Origin: Gemmatimonas sp.
GTDB lineage: Bacteria; Gemmatimonadota; Gemmatimonadetes; Gemmatimonadales; Gemmatimonadaceae
Direction: 5' to 3'
Assembly: GCA_011390885.1 (NCBI GenBank)
Contig: JAABRO010000043.1
Coordinates: 121,929 to 185,928, forward strand
DNA length: 64,000 nt
Each line of letters opens with the position of its first letter. Position 1 is the first letter of the stretch. A program made the position numbers and the translations under genes. The notes beneath the pieces were generated by a model. That model did no database searches. It worked only from the letters and a program-made list of their open reading frames with translations, and had not been told where the DNA came from. Below are positions 52,903-61,280 of this stretch, piece after piece.

Positions 52903-53514
52903 TCAACCGACGTCGGCGAGGCGTTCGAGCAGCAGCTTGGTCGCGGTGCCTCCGGTCACGAAGGCCACGAGCAGCACCCAGGGGCGCCGCGACAGGCCGA
53001 GCACGCGCTCGGCGATCACGCCCAGCAGCAGCACCGCTGCCAGGATGAGGAGTTGGCCGAGCTCGAGTCCCACGTTGAACGCGAGCAGCGGCACCGTCAG
53101 CGACTCCTCGGCACCGAGGAGTGTCCGCAGAAAACTACTGAAGCCCAGGCCATGGATGAGGCCGAACCCCGCCGCCAGGACGAACCGGAACGCGAGCGGA
53201 TCGCGGGCGCCGTTGGCCGGGCCGGCAGGTGTCGGCGACCGGTGCTGCCACGCGAGCAATCCCGCCGTGACGAGGATGGTGGCCGGGATGAGCGCCTCGA
53301 CGAGCGGCACCGACACGCGCACCCAGCCGAGCGTGGCGAGGGCGAGGGTGACCGAGTGGCCGAGGGTGAAGGCGGTGACGAGCAGCGCGAGCCGCCGCCA
53401 GTCGCGCGGTGGATAGCTGACGGCCAGCGCCGCCACGAACAGGATGTGGTCGTACCCCGCGAGGTCGGCGATGTGCGAGAGGCCGAGGCGGAGGTAGAGA
53501 ACGAACTCGGGCAT
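52903..53514 (-). CDS. HupE/UreJ-like membrane protein
   Basis: 203 residues with about six membrane segments. Conserved His-containing sites are the GYDHILF motif, TLGHS and GLIHGLGFSSFLR, with FNVGLELGQLLI. HupE/UreJ proteins are thought to import nickel or other metals, or act as metal-handling membrane proteins; here the role next to an M1 peptidase is unclear. It starts 72 bases after the aminotransferase-fold gene and ends 35 bases before the M1 peptidase start, so it is probably in the same minus-strand operon. Confidence 0.85.
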   Translation of the reverse strand: MPEFVLYLRLGLSHIADLAGYDHILFVAALAVSYPPRDWRRLALLVTAFTLGHSVTLALATLGWVRVSVPLVEALIPATILVTAGLLAWQHRSPTPAGPANGARDPLAFRFVLAAGFGLIHGLGFSSFLRTLLGAEESLTVPLLAFNVGLELGQLLILAAVLLLGVIAERVLGLSRRPWVLLVAFVTGGTATKLLLERLADVG

Positions 53515-53586
53515 GCGGAACCGCGGGACGAAGGCGGCGAAGACGCGCTGCGCGGCGCGCGTCGGTGGCGGCGACGCGGAATGCGG

Positions 53587-54873
53587 CTACGCCGAGGCCA
53601 GCTGCGTGATCGCGTGCACGAGCCGGTCCAGCTCGGCCGTGGTGGTGAACACGTGGGGCGTGATGCGGACCCCATGCACGCCGGCCCCGTCGATGGCGAC
53701 GGTGAAGATGCCGTGCTCCGCGAGCAGGCGTCGTGCGAGCTCGCCGGGCGCCATGCCGCGCACGCCGACGTTGGCGATGGCGGCGGTGCGGGATTCGGTG
53801 CGCGGTGTGTTGAACACGACGTTCGGCAGGTCGCGCACGCGCACGGTCCAGTAGCGCTGCAGCCAGCGCAGCCGCGCGCTCTTGCGCGCGATGCCGATGG
53901 CCTCGTGAAAGGCGATCGCGTCGCGGATGGCGAGGTCGGTGGCGACGGGGTGCGTACCGGTGTGGTTGAGCTTGCGGATGTCGTCGTCGGCGAAGCCACG
54001 ATCGCCGTACAAGGGCCAGAGCGGCGCGATGCCGTCGCGCCGCACGTAGAGGAAGCCGGCGCCGAGCGGTGTGCCGAGCCACTTGTGCAGGCTGGTGCCG
54101 TAGTAATCGACGGGGCCGAGGTCGCGCACGGTGAAGTCGAGGTGCGCGAACGCATGCGCGCCGTCCACGAGCACCTGCACGCCGCGCCGGTGCGCCATGG
54201 CGGTGATGGCGCGGATCGGCAGCACCTGGCCCGTGATGTTCACGAGATGGCACACCATGAGCAGGCGCGTGCGCGGCGTGATGACGCGCTCGTAGGCGGC
54301 GACGACCTCCTCGTCCGAGGCCGGGTCCATGGGGAGTGCGATCTCGCGGCGCACGATGCCGTGCCGCCGTTCCATGAGCGCGAAGTGATCGAGCATGGCG
54401 CCGTAATCCTGCGCGGCCATGACCGCCTCGTCGCCGGCGCGCCAGTCGAGGCCGGAGATGACGGTGTCGAGCGACTCCGTGGTGTTGCGCGTGATGATCA
54501 GCTCGGCCTCGTCGCAGCCGAAGAGGCGCGCCAGCTCGCGGCGGGCGGCCAGCTTGTCGTCGGCCTGCGTGGTGCGCATGTAGTGCGACGAGCGCGCGTT
54601 CACCATGCGCAGGTGCGCGACGTAGCGCTCGTGCACCTCGCGCGCGCACGGCGAGAAGTAGCCGTTCTCGAGCTGGACGAAGTCGGGGGTGATGTCGTAT
54701 GCGCGCCGGATGCTGTCCCAGAAGTCGTCGTCGGGGGCGAGGTCGCGCGGGTCGCGGCTTGCGGCGGCGGCCACGTGGCGGCGCAGCGTGTCGAGCGCGG
54801 GAAACGATGCGGCGGCGGCACCGGCGCCAATCGCGGCCAGGGAGCGCACGGCGTCGCGGCGGCTCGGAGTCAC
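53587..54873 (-). CDS. Tat-signal class V aminotransferase-fold protein
   Basis: 428 residues from GTG 54873. The start overlaps the upstream stop by 4 bases (GTGA). The N-terminus SRRDAVRSLAAIGAGAAAAS has a twin-arginine-like signal. The PLP-enzyme core follows: FVQLENGYFSPCAREVH, LIITRNTTESLDTVISGL, QVLVDGAHAFAHLDF, then the Schiff-base lysine in GTSLHKWLGTPLGAGF. This is the class V aminotransferase/isopenicillin N epimerase-like group. Substrate is unknown. Tat export fits a cofactor-containing enzyme folded in the cytoplasm. Confidence 0.85.
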   Translation of the reverse strand: MTPSRRDAVRSLAAIGAGAAAASFPALDTLRRHVAAAASRDPRDLAPDDDFWDSIRRAYDITPDFVQLENGYFSPCAREVHERYVAHLRMVNARSSHYMRTTQADDKLAARRELARLFGCDEAELIITRNTTESLDTVISGLDWRAGDEAVMAAQDYGAMLDHFALMERRHGIVRREIALPMDPASDEEVVAAYERVITPRTRLLMVCHLVNITGQVLPIRAITAMAHRRGVQVLVDGAHAFAHLDFTVRDLGPVDYYGTSLHKWLGTPLGAGFLYVRRDGIAPLWPLYGDRGFADDDIRKLNHTGTHPVATDLAIRDAIAFHEAIGIARKSARLRWLQRYWTVRVRDLPNVVFNTPRTESRTAAIANVGVRGMAPGELARRLLAEHGIFTVAIDGAGVHGVRITPHVFTTTAELDRLVHAITQLASA

Positions 54874-55208
54874 GGGGCCTCCGGGGTGCGCGGCGGTGCC
54901 GCGTTCCCGTCGGCGGGACGTTCGGGCGGAAGCGCCCGCTGCTCGGTGAGGACGCGCGTGAGGAAGCGCTGCCCCTCGGCGAGCTGTTCCATTTCCCGCT
55001 GCATGGTCTCCATGGCGTCGCGCATGGCGTCCGCCTCGGGGGCGAGCGGCTCGAGGGGCATCTCGGCGGCGCGCGGGTACAACGTATTGGGATTGAGGCC
55101 GCGCTCCATGAGCCGCCGGGTCCACCAGGCGCGCTCCTGCAGCCGGCCGTACCAGGCTCCGGCCATGCCGGCGGCGGCGATGATCGCGACGACGAGAAGG
55201 AAGAGCAT
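54870..55208 (-). CDS. small membrane protein with coiled coil
   Basis: 112 residues from ATG 55208. An N-terminal membrane segment (MLFLLVVAIIAAAGMAGAWY) is followed by RLQERAWWTRRLM, a Glu/Met-rich amphipathic helix (DAMETMQREMEQLAEGQRFL) and a Pro-rich tail. Function unknown. It is translationally coupled to the aminotransferase-fold gene (GTGA overlap). A longer frame from 55259 would place 17 polar residues before the membrane segment and is less likely. Divergent from the TonB-dependent receptor gene. Confidence 0.6.
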   Translation of the reverse strand: MLFLLVVAIIAAAGMAGAWYGRLQERAWWTRRLMERGLNPNTLYPRAAEMPLEPLAPEADAMRDAMETMQREMEQLAEGQRFLTRVLTEQRALPPERPADGNAAPPRTPEAP

Positions 55209-55361
55209 GGGCGAGGCAGACGAGGGGGACCGGAACGCCGGACGCTTCCTAAGGTACACGTTTTTCTGGAACCACTGGAAATGATGACGGCTTCTCAGTA
55301 TCTAGATGGAGATGCGGCGAACCCGGGGGTGCCGGGACGTCAGCCCTCGTTCCCCGGTCCG

Positions 55362-57758
55362 ATGCCGAGCCGATTCCTGACCACCTCCCTGCACGCCCGC
55401 GTTCGTCGCTGGCGACCGCTGGCCCTTGGCCTGGCGGCGCTCGCCTGTGCGCTGGTGGGGGTGGTGGCGCTGCCCGCGCCGTTGGCCGCGCAGGCGCGGC
55501 ACCTGCACGGGGTGCTCGAAGATTCGGCGACCGCACGGCCACTTGGTGGCGCAATGGTGACCGCTGCGTGGCTTGTCGGTGCAACAGAAACGGTTCGCCA
55601 GACGCGCAGCGATGGCGCCGGCCGCTTCGACTTTCGCGACCTGCCGGCGAGGCGCGTGCTGCTGCGCGTGCGCCTGCTCGGCTACGCGCCGGCCGAGCGC
55701 ACGGTGGACCTCACCGCCGACGACGTGCTGCTCAAGGTGACGCTCGCCGAGCGGCGTGTGCAGCTGAGCGAGGTGGCCGTGACCGCCGATACGCTCGTGG
55801 ACGCCCTCGAGCGGGTGGTCGCGATGTCGACGCTCGACCGCGCCGCGCTCGACGCGACGCGTGGGCAGACGCTGGGCGAGACGATCAAGAACCTGCCGGG
55901 GGTGTCGGTGATCCAGCTGGGGCCGAGCATCGCCAAGCCGGTGATTCGCGGGCTGAACTCGCAGCGGGTGCTGGTGATGAATGGCGGGGTGCGGCAGGAG
56001 GACCAGCAGTGGGGCACCGAGCATGCGCCCAACCTGGACAGCTTCGACGCGGACGCCGTGACGGTGGTGCGCGGAGCGGCCACGGTGCTGTACGGGCCCG
56101 ACGCGCTGGGGGGCGTGGTGCGTGTGGACCAGGCGATGGTGTCCGATACGGGGCGCATGCGCGGCGAAGTCGCGCTCAACGGCTTCAGCAACAGCCGCCA
56201 GGGTGCGATGTCCCTGTCGCTGCAGGGCGGCGGGCTGCAGCTGCCCGGGATCGGCGCCACGGGGTATCGCCTGCGCCTCACCTCGCGCGTGGCCGGCAAC
56301 GGCGCGTCGCCCGACTATTTCCTGTCGAACACCGGGTTTCGCGAGCTGAACGGCAGCGCGACGTTCGGCGTGCAGCGCGGCTGGGGCACGAGCGAGCTCG
56401 CGATCAGCCACTTCGGTACCGAGCTCGGCGTGCTGCGCCAGGCGCACGCCGGCAACTTCGACGACCTCGAGCGCGCCATGAACAGCGCGCCGCGCGACTC
56501 GTCGTTTACCTACACGATCGATCGCCCGAGCCAGCGCGTGTCGCACACCGCCGCGCGGTGGCGCACGACGTTCGACGCGCGTGACGCTGGCGAAGTGGAG
56601 GTCGTGTACGGCTTCCAGTTCAACAACCGTCGCGAGTACGACAACCACGGGCCGCTGCGCTTCCAGAACGTGCCGGCGTTCCATCTGCGCCTCTTCACCA
56701 ACTCGCTCGACGCGCGCTGGAAGCATCCGCAGTGGCGCGGGTTGCTCGGCACGGTGGGCGTGAGCGGCATGGTGCAGGGCAACCAGACGCTGGGGAAGGC
56801 GTTCCTGATTCCGGGCTTCGACCTGCGGCAGGGCGCGGTGTACGCGCAGGAGGAGTGGACGGCGGGGCGACTGATGCTGAGCGCGGGTGCGCGTGCCGAC
56901 ATCTTCTCGCAGACGACGATCGCCTTCGCCGACGCGGGCATTCGCAGCCCGGCGGGCACCAAGTCGTGGAGCGGCTTCTCCGGGTCGGCGGGCGCGTCGC
57001 TGCAGCTGGCCGACGGCTGGACCGCGTCGCTGCGCGCCGCGCGCGCGTGGCGTCCGCCCACGGTGAACGAGCGCTACGCGCAAGGCGTGCACCACGGCAC
57101 GGCACAGTACGAGCTCGGGGCGCCATCGCTGCGCGCCGAACGCTCGCTGGGCGTGGAGACGGGCGTGCGGTACGCCGGCGAGTCGGTGTCGCTCGACGTG
57201 GCCGCGTACGACAACACGGTGAACGACTTCATCTACCTGCAGCCACGCGAGCCGGTGCTCACCATTCGCGGCGCGTTCCCGGCGTTCAACTACGCGCAGA
57301 CGGAGGCGCGCCTGCGTGGCGTGGAGCTGGCCGCGCGCTGGAGCGCGCGCTCGTGGCTCGAGCTGCAGGCCACGGCCAACGCGGTGCGCGGCACCAACCG
57401 CGCCACCGGTGAACCGCTCTTCGACATGCCCGCCGATCGCGCCCTCGTGCAGGCGCGCATCACGGGGCAGCGCGCGCGTCTCGGTGCGTGGCACGTGGGG
57501 CTGGGCTCGCTGCTCGTGCGGCGACAGGACGGCGTGCCTGAGGGCACGATCTATACGCTGCCAACACGCGGCTACTCGCTGCTGCAGGGCGAGATCGGCA
57601 CGGCCGGCGCCACGTTGTTCGGTCGCCCGATGGATGTCTCGGTGTCGGTGACCAATGCGCTCGATACGCGCTACCGCGACTACCTCAGCCGCTACCGGCT
57701 GTTCGTGAATGATCCGGGGCGCGACGTCGTGATGCGCGTGCGCGTGCCGATCGGCTGA
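55362..57758 (+). CDS. TonB-dependent receptor
   Basis: 798 residues from ATG 55362; ATG 55281/55284 in frame would add about 27 residues before the signal peptide. The signal peptide ends near PLAAQA. A carboxypeptidase-regulatory-like domain (LHGVLEDSATARPLGGAMVT; RRVLLRVRLLGYAPAE) precedes the plug domain (TLGETIKNLPGVSVIQLGP; LYGPDALGGVVRV) and a beta-barrel ending DVVMRVRVPIG. The next gene encodes a small acidic lipoprotein, a pairing seen in metal-uptake loci. The substrate cannot be determined from sequence. It is divergent from the small membrane-protein gene. Confidence 0.92.
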   Translation: MPSRFLTTSLHARVRRWRPLALGLAALACALVGVVALPAPLAAQARHLHGVLEDSATARPLGGAMVTAAWLVGATETVRQTRSDGAGRFDFRDLPARRVLLRVRLLGYAPAERTVDLTADDVLLKVTLAERRVQLSEVAVTADTLVDALERVVAMSTLDRAALDATRGQTLGETIKNLPGVSVIQLGPSIAKPVIRGLNSQRVLVMNGGVRQEDQQWGTEHAPNLDSFDADAVTVVRGAATVLYGPDALGGVVRVDQAMVSDTGRMRGEVALNGFSNSRQGAMSLSLQGGGLQLPGIGATGYRLRLTSRVAGNGASPDYFLSNTGFRELNGSATFGVQRGWGTSELAISHFGTELGVLRQAHAGNFDDLERAMNSAPRDSSFTYTIDRPSQRVSHTAARWRTTFDARDAGEVEVVYGFQFNNRREYDNHGPLRFQNVPAFHLRLFTNSLDARWKHPQWRGLLGTVGVSGMVQGNQTLGKAFLIPGFDLRQGAVYAQEEWTAGRLMLSAGARADIFSQTTIAFADAGIRSPAGTKSWSGFSGSAGASLQLADGWTASLRAARAWRPPTVNERYAQGVHHGTAQYELGAPSLRAERSLGVETGVRYAGESVSLDVAAYDNTVNDFIYLQPREPVLTIRGAFPAFNYAQTEARLRGVELAARWSARSWLELQATANAVRGTNRATGEPLFDMPADRALVQARITGQRARLGAWHVGLGSLLVRRQDGVPEGTIYTLPTRGYSLLQGEIGTAGATLFGRPMDVSVSVTNALDTRYRDYLSRYRLFVNDPGRDVVMRVRVPIG

Positions 57759-57876
57759 TCGTGAAACGGCGGCGCCTTTGCCGCGCCAGGCAGCTTCTCA
57801 CAGTTCGCGGGCACGGCGAGGGAGGCGTCGTGCACGACCGCATTCCGACCTCCGGCCTCGAAGGGAGACCAACAAC

Positions 57877-58449
57877 ATGTCCATGCGTTCACGGCGCCTG
57901 TTCACCGGCGCGTCCACGGTGGCCTTCGCGTTCGCTGCCGCCGCGTGCGGTGATTCCAGCACGGCGCCCGGTGGTGAGCAGGAGCTCATCTCGCGCGTCA
58001 CGCTCACGCTCACACCGACGACCGGCGCCCCGATCGTGTCGTTCATCGAAGACGCGGACGGCAACGGACCGCAGGCGCCATCGGCGCAGTCGGGCGCGAT
58101 CACGCTCACGCGCGGTGCGACCTACACCGGCACGGTGAAGTTCGAGAACCGCCTGGTGAATCCGCCGGAAGACATCACCGAAGAGGTCGAGGAAGAGGAC
58201 GACGAGCACCGCGTGTACTACACGGTCTCGACGTTCGGCTCCAGCATCACGGTGACTACGCTGGACACCGATGGCTCGGGGCGGCCGCTCGGCCTGCAGT
58301 ATCGCGTGGTGGCTGGCCCGACGACGGGCCCCGGCGCGCTGCGCGTGGTACTGTGCCACTACGACGATGCGCCGAAGGTGGCGTCGTCGACGTCGTGCCA
58401 GGGGGACACGGACATCGACGTGTCGTTCAACTACACGATCGTGAACTGA
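57877..58449 (+). CDS. lipoprotein with acidic EEED cluster, partner of the TonB-dependent receptor
   Basis: 190 residues with a signal peptide and lipobox (AAAC, C24). After it comes VTLTLTPTTGAPIVSFIED, a beta-sandwich-like region, an acidic cluster (EEVEEEDDEH about 108-117) and a C-terminal domain (LRVVLCHYDDAPKV). The acidic cluster with a His could bind a divalent metal. GGGAG lies 9 bases upstream of the ATG. The gene is 118 bases after the TonB-dependent receptor and ends at a strong hairpin. Related lipoproteins sit next to receptors in Bacteroidota-like genomes; function inferred only. Confidence 0.65.
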   Translation: MSMRSRRLFTGASTVAFAFAAAACGDSSTAPGGEQELISRVTLTLTPTTGAPIVSFIEDADGNGPQAPSAQSGAITLTRGATYTGTVKFENRLVNPPEDITEEVEEEDDEHRVYYTVSTFGSSITVTTLDTDGSGRPLGLQYRVVAGPTTGPGALRVVLCHYDDAPKVASSTSCQGDTDIDVSFNYTIVN

Positions 58450-58471
58450 TCGGCGTGCGCTGTCGGATGTG

Positions 58472-58505
58472 AGCGCGGGCGCGTGCCAGGGCACGCGCCC
58501 GCGCT
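58472..58505. terminator. 15-bp perfect hairpin between convergent genes
   Basis: Bases 58472-58486 pair perfectly with 58491-58505 around the loop CAGG. It lies between the acidic lipoprotein gene (ends 58449) and the zinc-ribbon kinase gene (stop at 58510 on the minus strand), so it can end transcription from both sides. No T-run is present. Confidence 0.75.
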
Positions 58506-58509
58506 GCGT

Positions 58510-60267
58510 TCAGCACCCGCCGGAGAGCAGCGTCACGACATCGCGCTGACCGGCGGTTCGCGTGAGTGGCCGCGCGGCTTCGAGCGCGAGGCAGGCCGAA
58601 CGTGCGTCGCCGGTGAGAAAGTGTGCCTCCGCCTGACGCAGGAAGGCCCACGCCGAGTCTTCGGCGGTGCCAAGGCGCGGCAGCAGCTCGCGCAGGGCGG
58701 CGATGGCGCGGCGGGCCTCGCCCGCGGTGGCGGTGGCCGGGTCGAGCGCGATGCGCAGGCTGTCGAGGGTGAAGCGGGCGGACTCGGACGTGGCCGCGGG
58801 GCGCGACGGCGCGCGTTCGGTCGGCGTCGGGCGGCCTGGCGGCGTGGGCGTCGCGTTTCCGGTGTTCGCGTTTCCGGTGTTCGCGCTCGCGGCGTTTGCG
58901 GGCGCGGCGTTCGCATTCGCGGGTGGTGCCGCGTCGAGCGGACGCGTGGCGCCGATCGGTGGCGCCGCCGTGTCCGTGCCAACGCCGCTGGTGTCCGGCA
59001 CCGGTGATGGATTCGGGGGCACTTCGGCCCTCTGCGTTGCGGCAGGCCCGACTGGCGCGGGGTCCTCGCCGTTGCCTCGGAGGAAGAGCGTGGCCACAAC
59101 GGCGACGGCGACGAGCGCGGCGCCCGCAATGAGCGCTACGGGCGGGCCGCTGCGGGACGCGCCAGTCGAGGCGGCGGTCGGTCGCGTTGCCGAGGCGGCC
59201 GACGCGGCCATGGGTTGAGTGGCCACCGGCGTCTTCGAGGGACGCGCGTTCGCCGACGGCTCACGGGCTGCCGGCGCGTCTGCGCCCGCCATGGCCGCGG
59301 ATGCGATCACATCGCCGGCCGAGGTCGCCTGCGCGAGCGCACGGGCGAACGCACTCGCGCTGGCGAAGCGCGCCTCGCGGTCACGCGCGAGCCCCTGGTC
59401 GAACACCGTCTGCAAGCCGTCGGGCCAGCGCACGTCGGGGCGCACGGTGGTCAGCGGCTGCGGCGATTCCATGAGCCGCGCCGTCATGGTGCGCTCGGGC
59501 GTGCTCGTGTCGAAGGGGAGCACGCCGGTCAGGCAGCGGTACGTCACGAGCGCCAGCGCGTACACGTCGCTCCGGTGGTCGATGTCGCCGCCGAGCAGCT
59601 GCTCGGGCGACATGAACTCGGGCGTGCCCACGATGAAGCCGGTCTTGGTGAGTCCCTGCTCGCCCGTGTCCCCGCCCATCGCCTTGGCGATGCCGAAGTC
59701 CACGACCTTGCACCGGTCACCGAGCTCGGCGTCCTCGATGACCATGATGTTGTCGGGCTTGAGATCCCGGTGCACGATGCCCAGGCGGTGCGCCGCGTCG
59801 AGCGCCTCGGCGACCTGTCGCGTGAGCTCCGCGGTGCGCGCGAGCGACTGGGCGCCATCGGCCGTGAGGATCTGCTTGAGCGTGCGGCCCGGCACGAACT
59901 CCATGGCGAGATACACCGTGCCGTCTGCCGTCTCGCCGTAGTCGAACACGCGCGCAATGCGCTCGTGGTCGATGCGACTGGCGTTGGCGGCCTCACGGTT
60001 GAAGCGCGCCACCGAGCCCGGATCGCGCACGAACTCGGGCTTGAGCACCTTGATCGCGGCCTGCTGCGGCAGGCGCACGTGGCGCGCGAGGTACACGGTG
60101 CCCATGCCGCCCGCGCCGAGCAGGTCGGTCACGAGGTAGCGATCGGCGATCACGGTGCCGATGAGGTCGCTGACCGATTCGGCGGCGCGCAGCGTGCTGC
60201 CGTCGGCCGGACAGAAGACGTTGGCGTCGGAGTACGTGGTGCCGCAGACGGGGCAGACCTTGGGCAT
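58510..60267 (-). CDS. Ser/Thr protein kinase with N-terminal zinc ribbon
   Basis: 585 residues. N-terminal zinc-ribbon-like CPVCGTTYSDANVFCPADG (C5, C8, C19) is followed by a Hanks-type kinase (about 44-310): GAGGMGTVYLAR, K73, HRDLKPDN with D168, DFG at 190-192 and an SPEQLLGGD activation-segment end. A linker, one membrane segment (about 373-396) and a Pro/Ala-rich extracellular stretch come before a helical C-terminal region (ATAGEARRAIAALREL). All catalytic residues are intact. It is divergent from the CsgG/FlgO-like gene and convergent with the acidic lipoprotein. Confidence 0.92.
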   Translation of the reverse strand: MPKVCPVCGTTYSDANVFCPADGSTLRAAESVSDLIGTVIADRYLVTDLLGAGGMGTVYLARHVRLPQQAAIKVLKPEFVRDPGSVARFNREAANASRIDHERIARVFDYGETADGTVYLAMEFVPGRTLKQILTADGAQSLARTAELTRQVAEALDAAHRLGIVHRDLKPDNIMVIEDAELGDRCKVVDFGIAKAMGGDTGEQGLTKTGFIVGTPEFMSPEQLLGGDIDHRSDVYALALVTYRCLTGVLPFDTSTPERTMTARLMESPQPLTTVRPDVRWPDGLQTVFDQGLARDREARFASASAFARALAQATSAGDVIASAAMAGADAPAAREPSANARPSKTPVATQPMAASAASATRPTAASTGASRSGPPVALIAGAALVAVAVVATLFLRGNGEDPAPVGPAATQRAEVPPNPSPVPDTSGVGTDTAAPPIGATRPLDAAPPANANAAPANAASANTGNANTGNATPTPPGRPTPTERAPSRPAATSESARFTLDSLRIALDPATATAGEARRAIAALRELLPRLGTAEDSAWAFLRQAEAHFLTGDARSACLALEAARPLTRTAGQRDVVTLLSGGC

Positions 60268-60482
60268 GGCGGGCGTTCAGGGACGATCCGGAGACGGCGT
60301 GACGGCGGGAGAGGGAAAGATGTCCTCGGGACAGTGTATTGACGATCCGGACGGCTCGGCGCGAGGTTCTGCGGGTCCTGCCGGGCCGATCATCCGTCCT
60401 CGCGCCCTCGCGTCTCGCCCACGCGCCGATCACGGCCATCGGCGCACCTCTCGGCTGTCGCCCCTTCTTCCGAGTCCTGGTC

Positions 60483-61280
60483 ATGTCCTTTTTCTCTTCG
60501 CTGCTTCCGCGCGTGCCCGCCCTGCGTCGACGTGCGCGCACGCGTCGCGTGCTGCCGCTGCTGGCCGTCGCGCCCCTCGCCCTCGCGTCGGCCGTCGGCG
60601 CGACGCACATCAGCGCGCCTCGCCTTGGCGCGCAGGAGGCGCCGCGCCCCACCGTGGCGGTGATGTACTTCACGAACAGCGCGCTGATCGGGAACGCCGA
60701 CTACGCGCCGCTCAGCAAGGGCATGGCCGAGATGCTCATCACCGAGCTGTCGCGCAACCCCGGCATTCGCGTGGTGGAGCGCGATCGCCTGCAGGAGCTG
60801 CTCGCGGAGCAGAACCTCTCCGCCGGCGGGCGCGTGGACCGCGAGACGGCGGTGCGCGTGGGCAAGGTGCTGGGCGCGGGGCACATGCTCATGGGCACCT
60901 TCGTGATCGATCCGCGCGAGAACATGCGCATCGACGTGCGCGCCGTGAACACCGAAACGTCGGAGATCGAGTACGTGGAGACCATCGAGGGAAAGGCAAG
61001 CAAGCTGCTCTCGATGGTGAGCGAGCTGGGCACGAAGGTGAACGCGGGGCTCAAGCTGCCGGCGCGTCCGGCGAGCGCGCCGGCGTTCAGCGACGCCGGC
61101 GGCAAGAACCCGAATCAGTTCCGCGCGATGCTGCTCATGAGCCGCGCGATCGAGGAGCAGGACCGCAAGAACGTGCCGGCCGCTGTTGCCCTCTACAAGC
61201 AGGCGATCGAGGCCAACCCCGACTTCGAGCGGGCGAAGGTGCTGCTCGCCTCACTCGAGCGCGGCACGCCGCCGGAGTGA
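60483..61280 (+). CDS. CsgG/FlgO-like secreted protein
   Basis: 265 residues from ATG 60483. A signal peptide (PLALASAVGATHISA) is followed by a CsgG/FlgO-type domain (RPTVAVMYFTNSALIG; KGMAEMLITELSRNPGIRVVERDRL; VGKVLGAGHMLMGTFVID). A TPR-like helical end (VPAAVALYKQAIEANPDFERAKVLLA) follows. Members of this group bind or assemble envelope components, or sense TolB-type ligands; the role here is unknown. The last 30 bases overlap the 3' end of the convergent repeat-lipoprotein gene. The 215-base gap upstream (60268-60482) has no recognisable element. Confidence 0.8.
   Translation: MSFFSSLLPRVPALRRRARTRRVLPLLAVAPLALASAVGATHISAPRLGAQEAPRPTVAVMYFTNSALIGNADYAPLSKGMAEMLITELSRNPGIRVVERDRLQELLAEQNLSAGGRVDRETAVRVGKVLGAGHMLMGTFVIDPRENMRIDVRAVNTETSEIEYVETIEGKASKLLSMVSELGTKVNAGLKLPARPASAPAFSDAGGKNPNQFRAMLLMSRAIEEQDRKNVPAAVALYKQAIEANPDFERAKVLLASLERGTPPE

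Noticed and set aside
50699..55284. Very long plus-strand open frames (905 and 743 residues) opposite the minus-strand peptidase operon
   Set aside because: Both strands cannot code here; the minus-strand frames contain complete M1, HupE and PLP-enzyme motifs, while the plus frames are Arg/Gly-rich without motifs.
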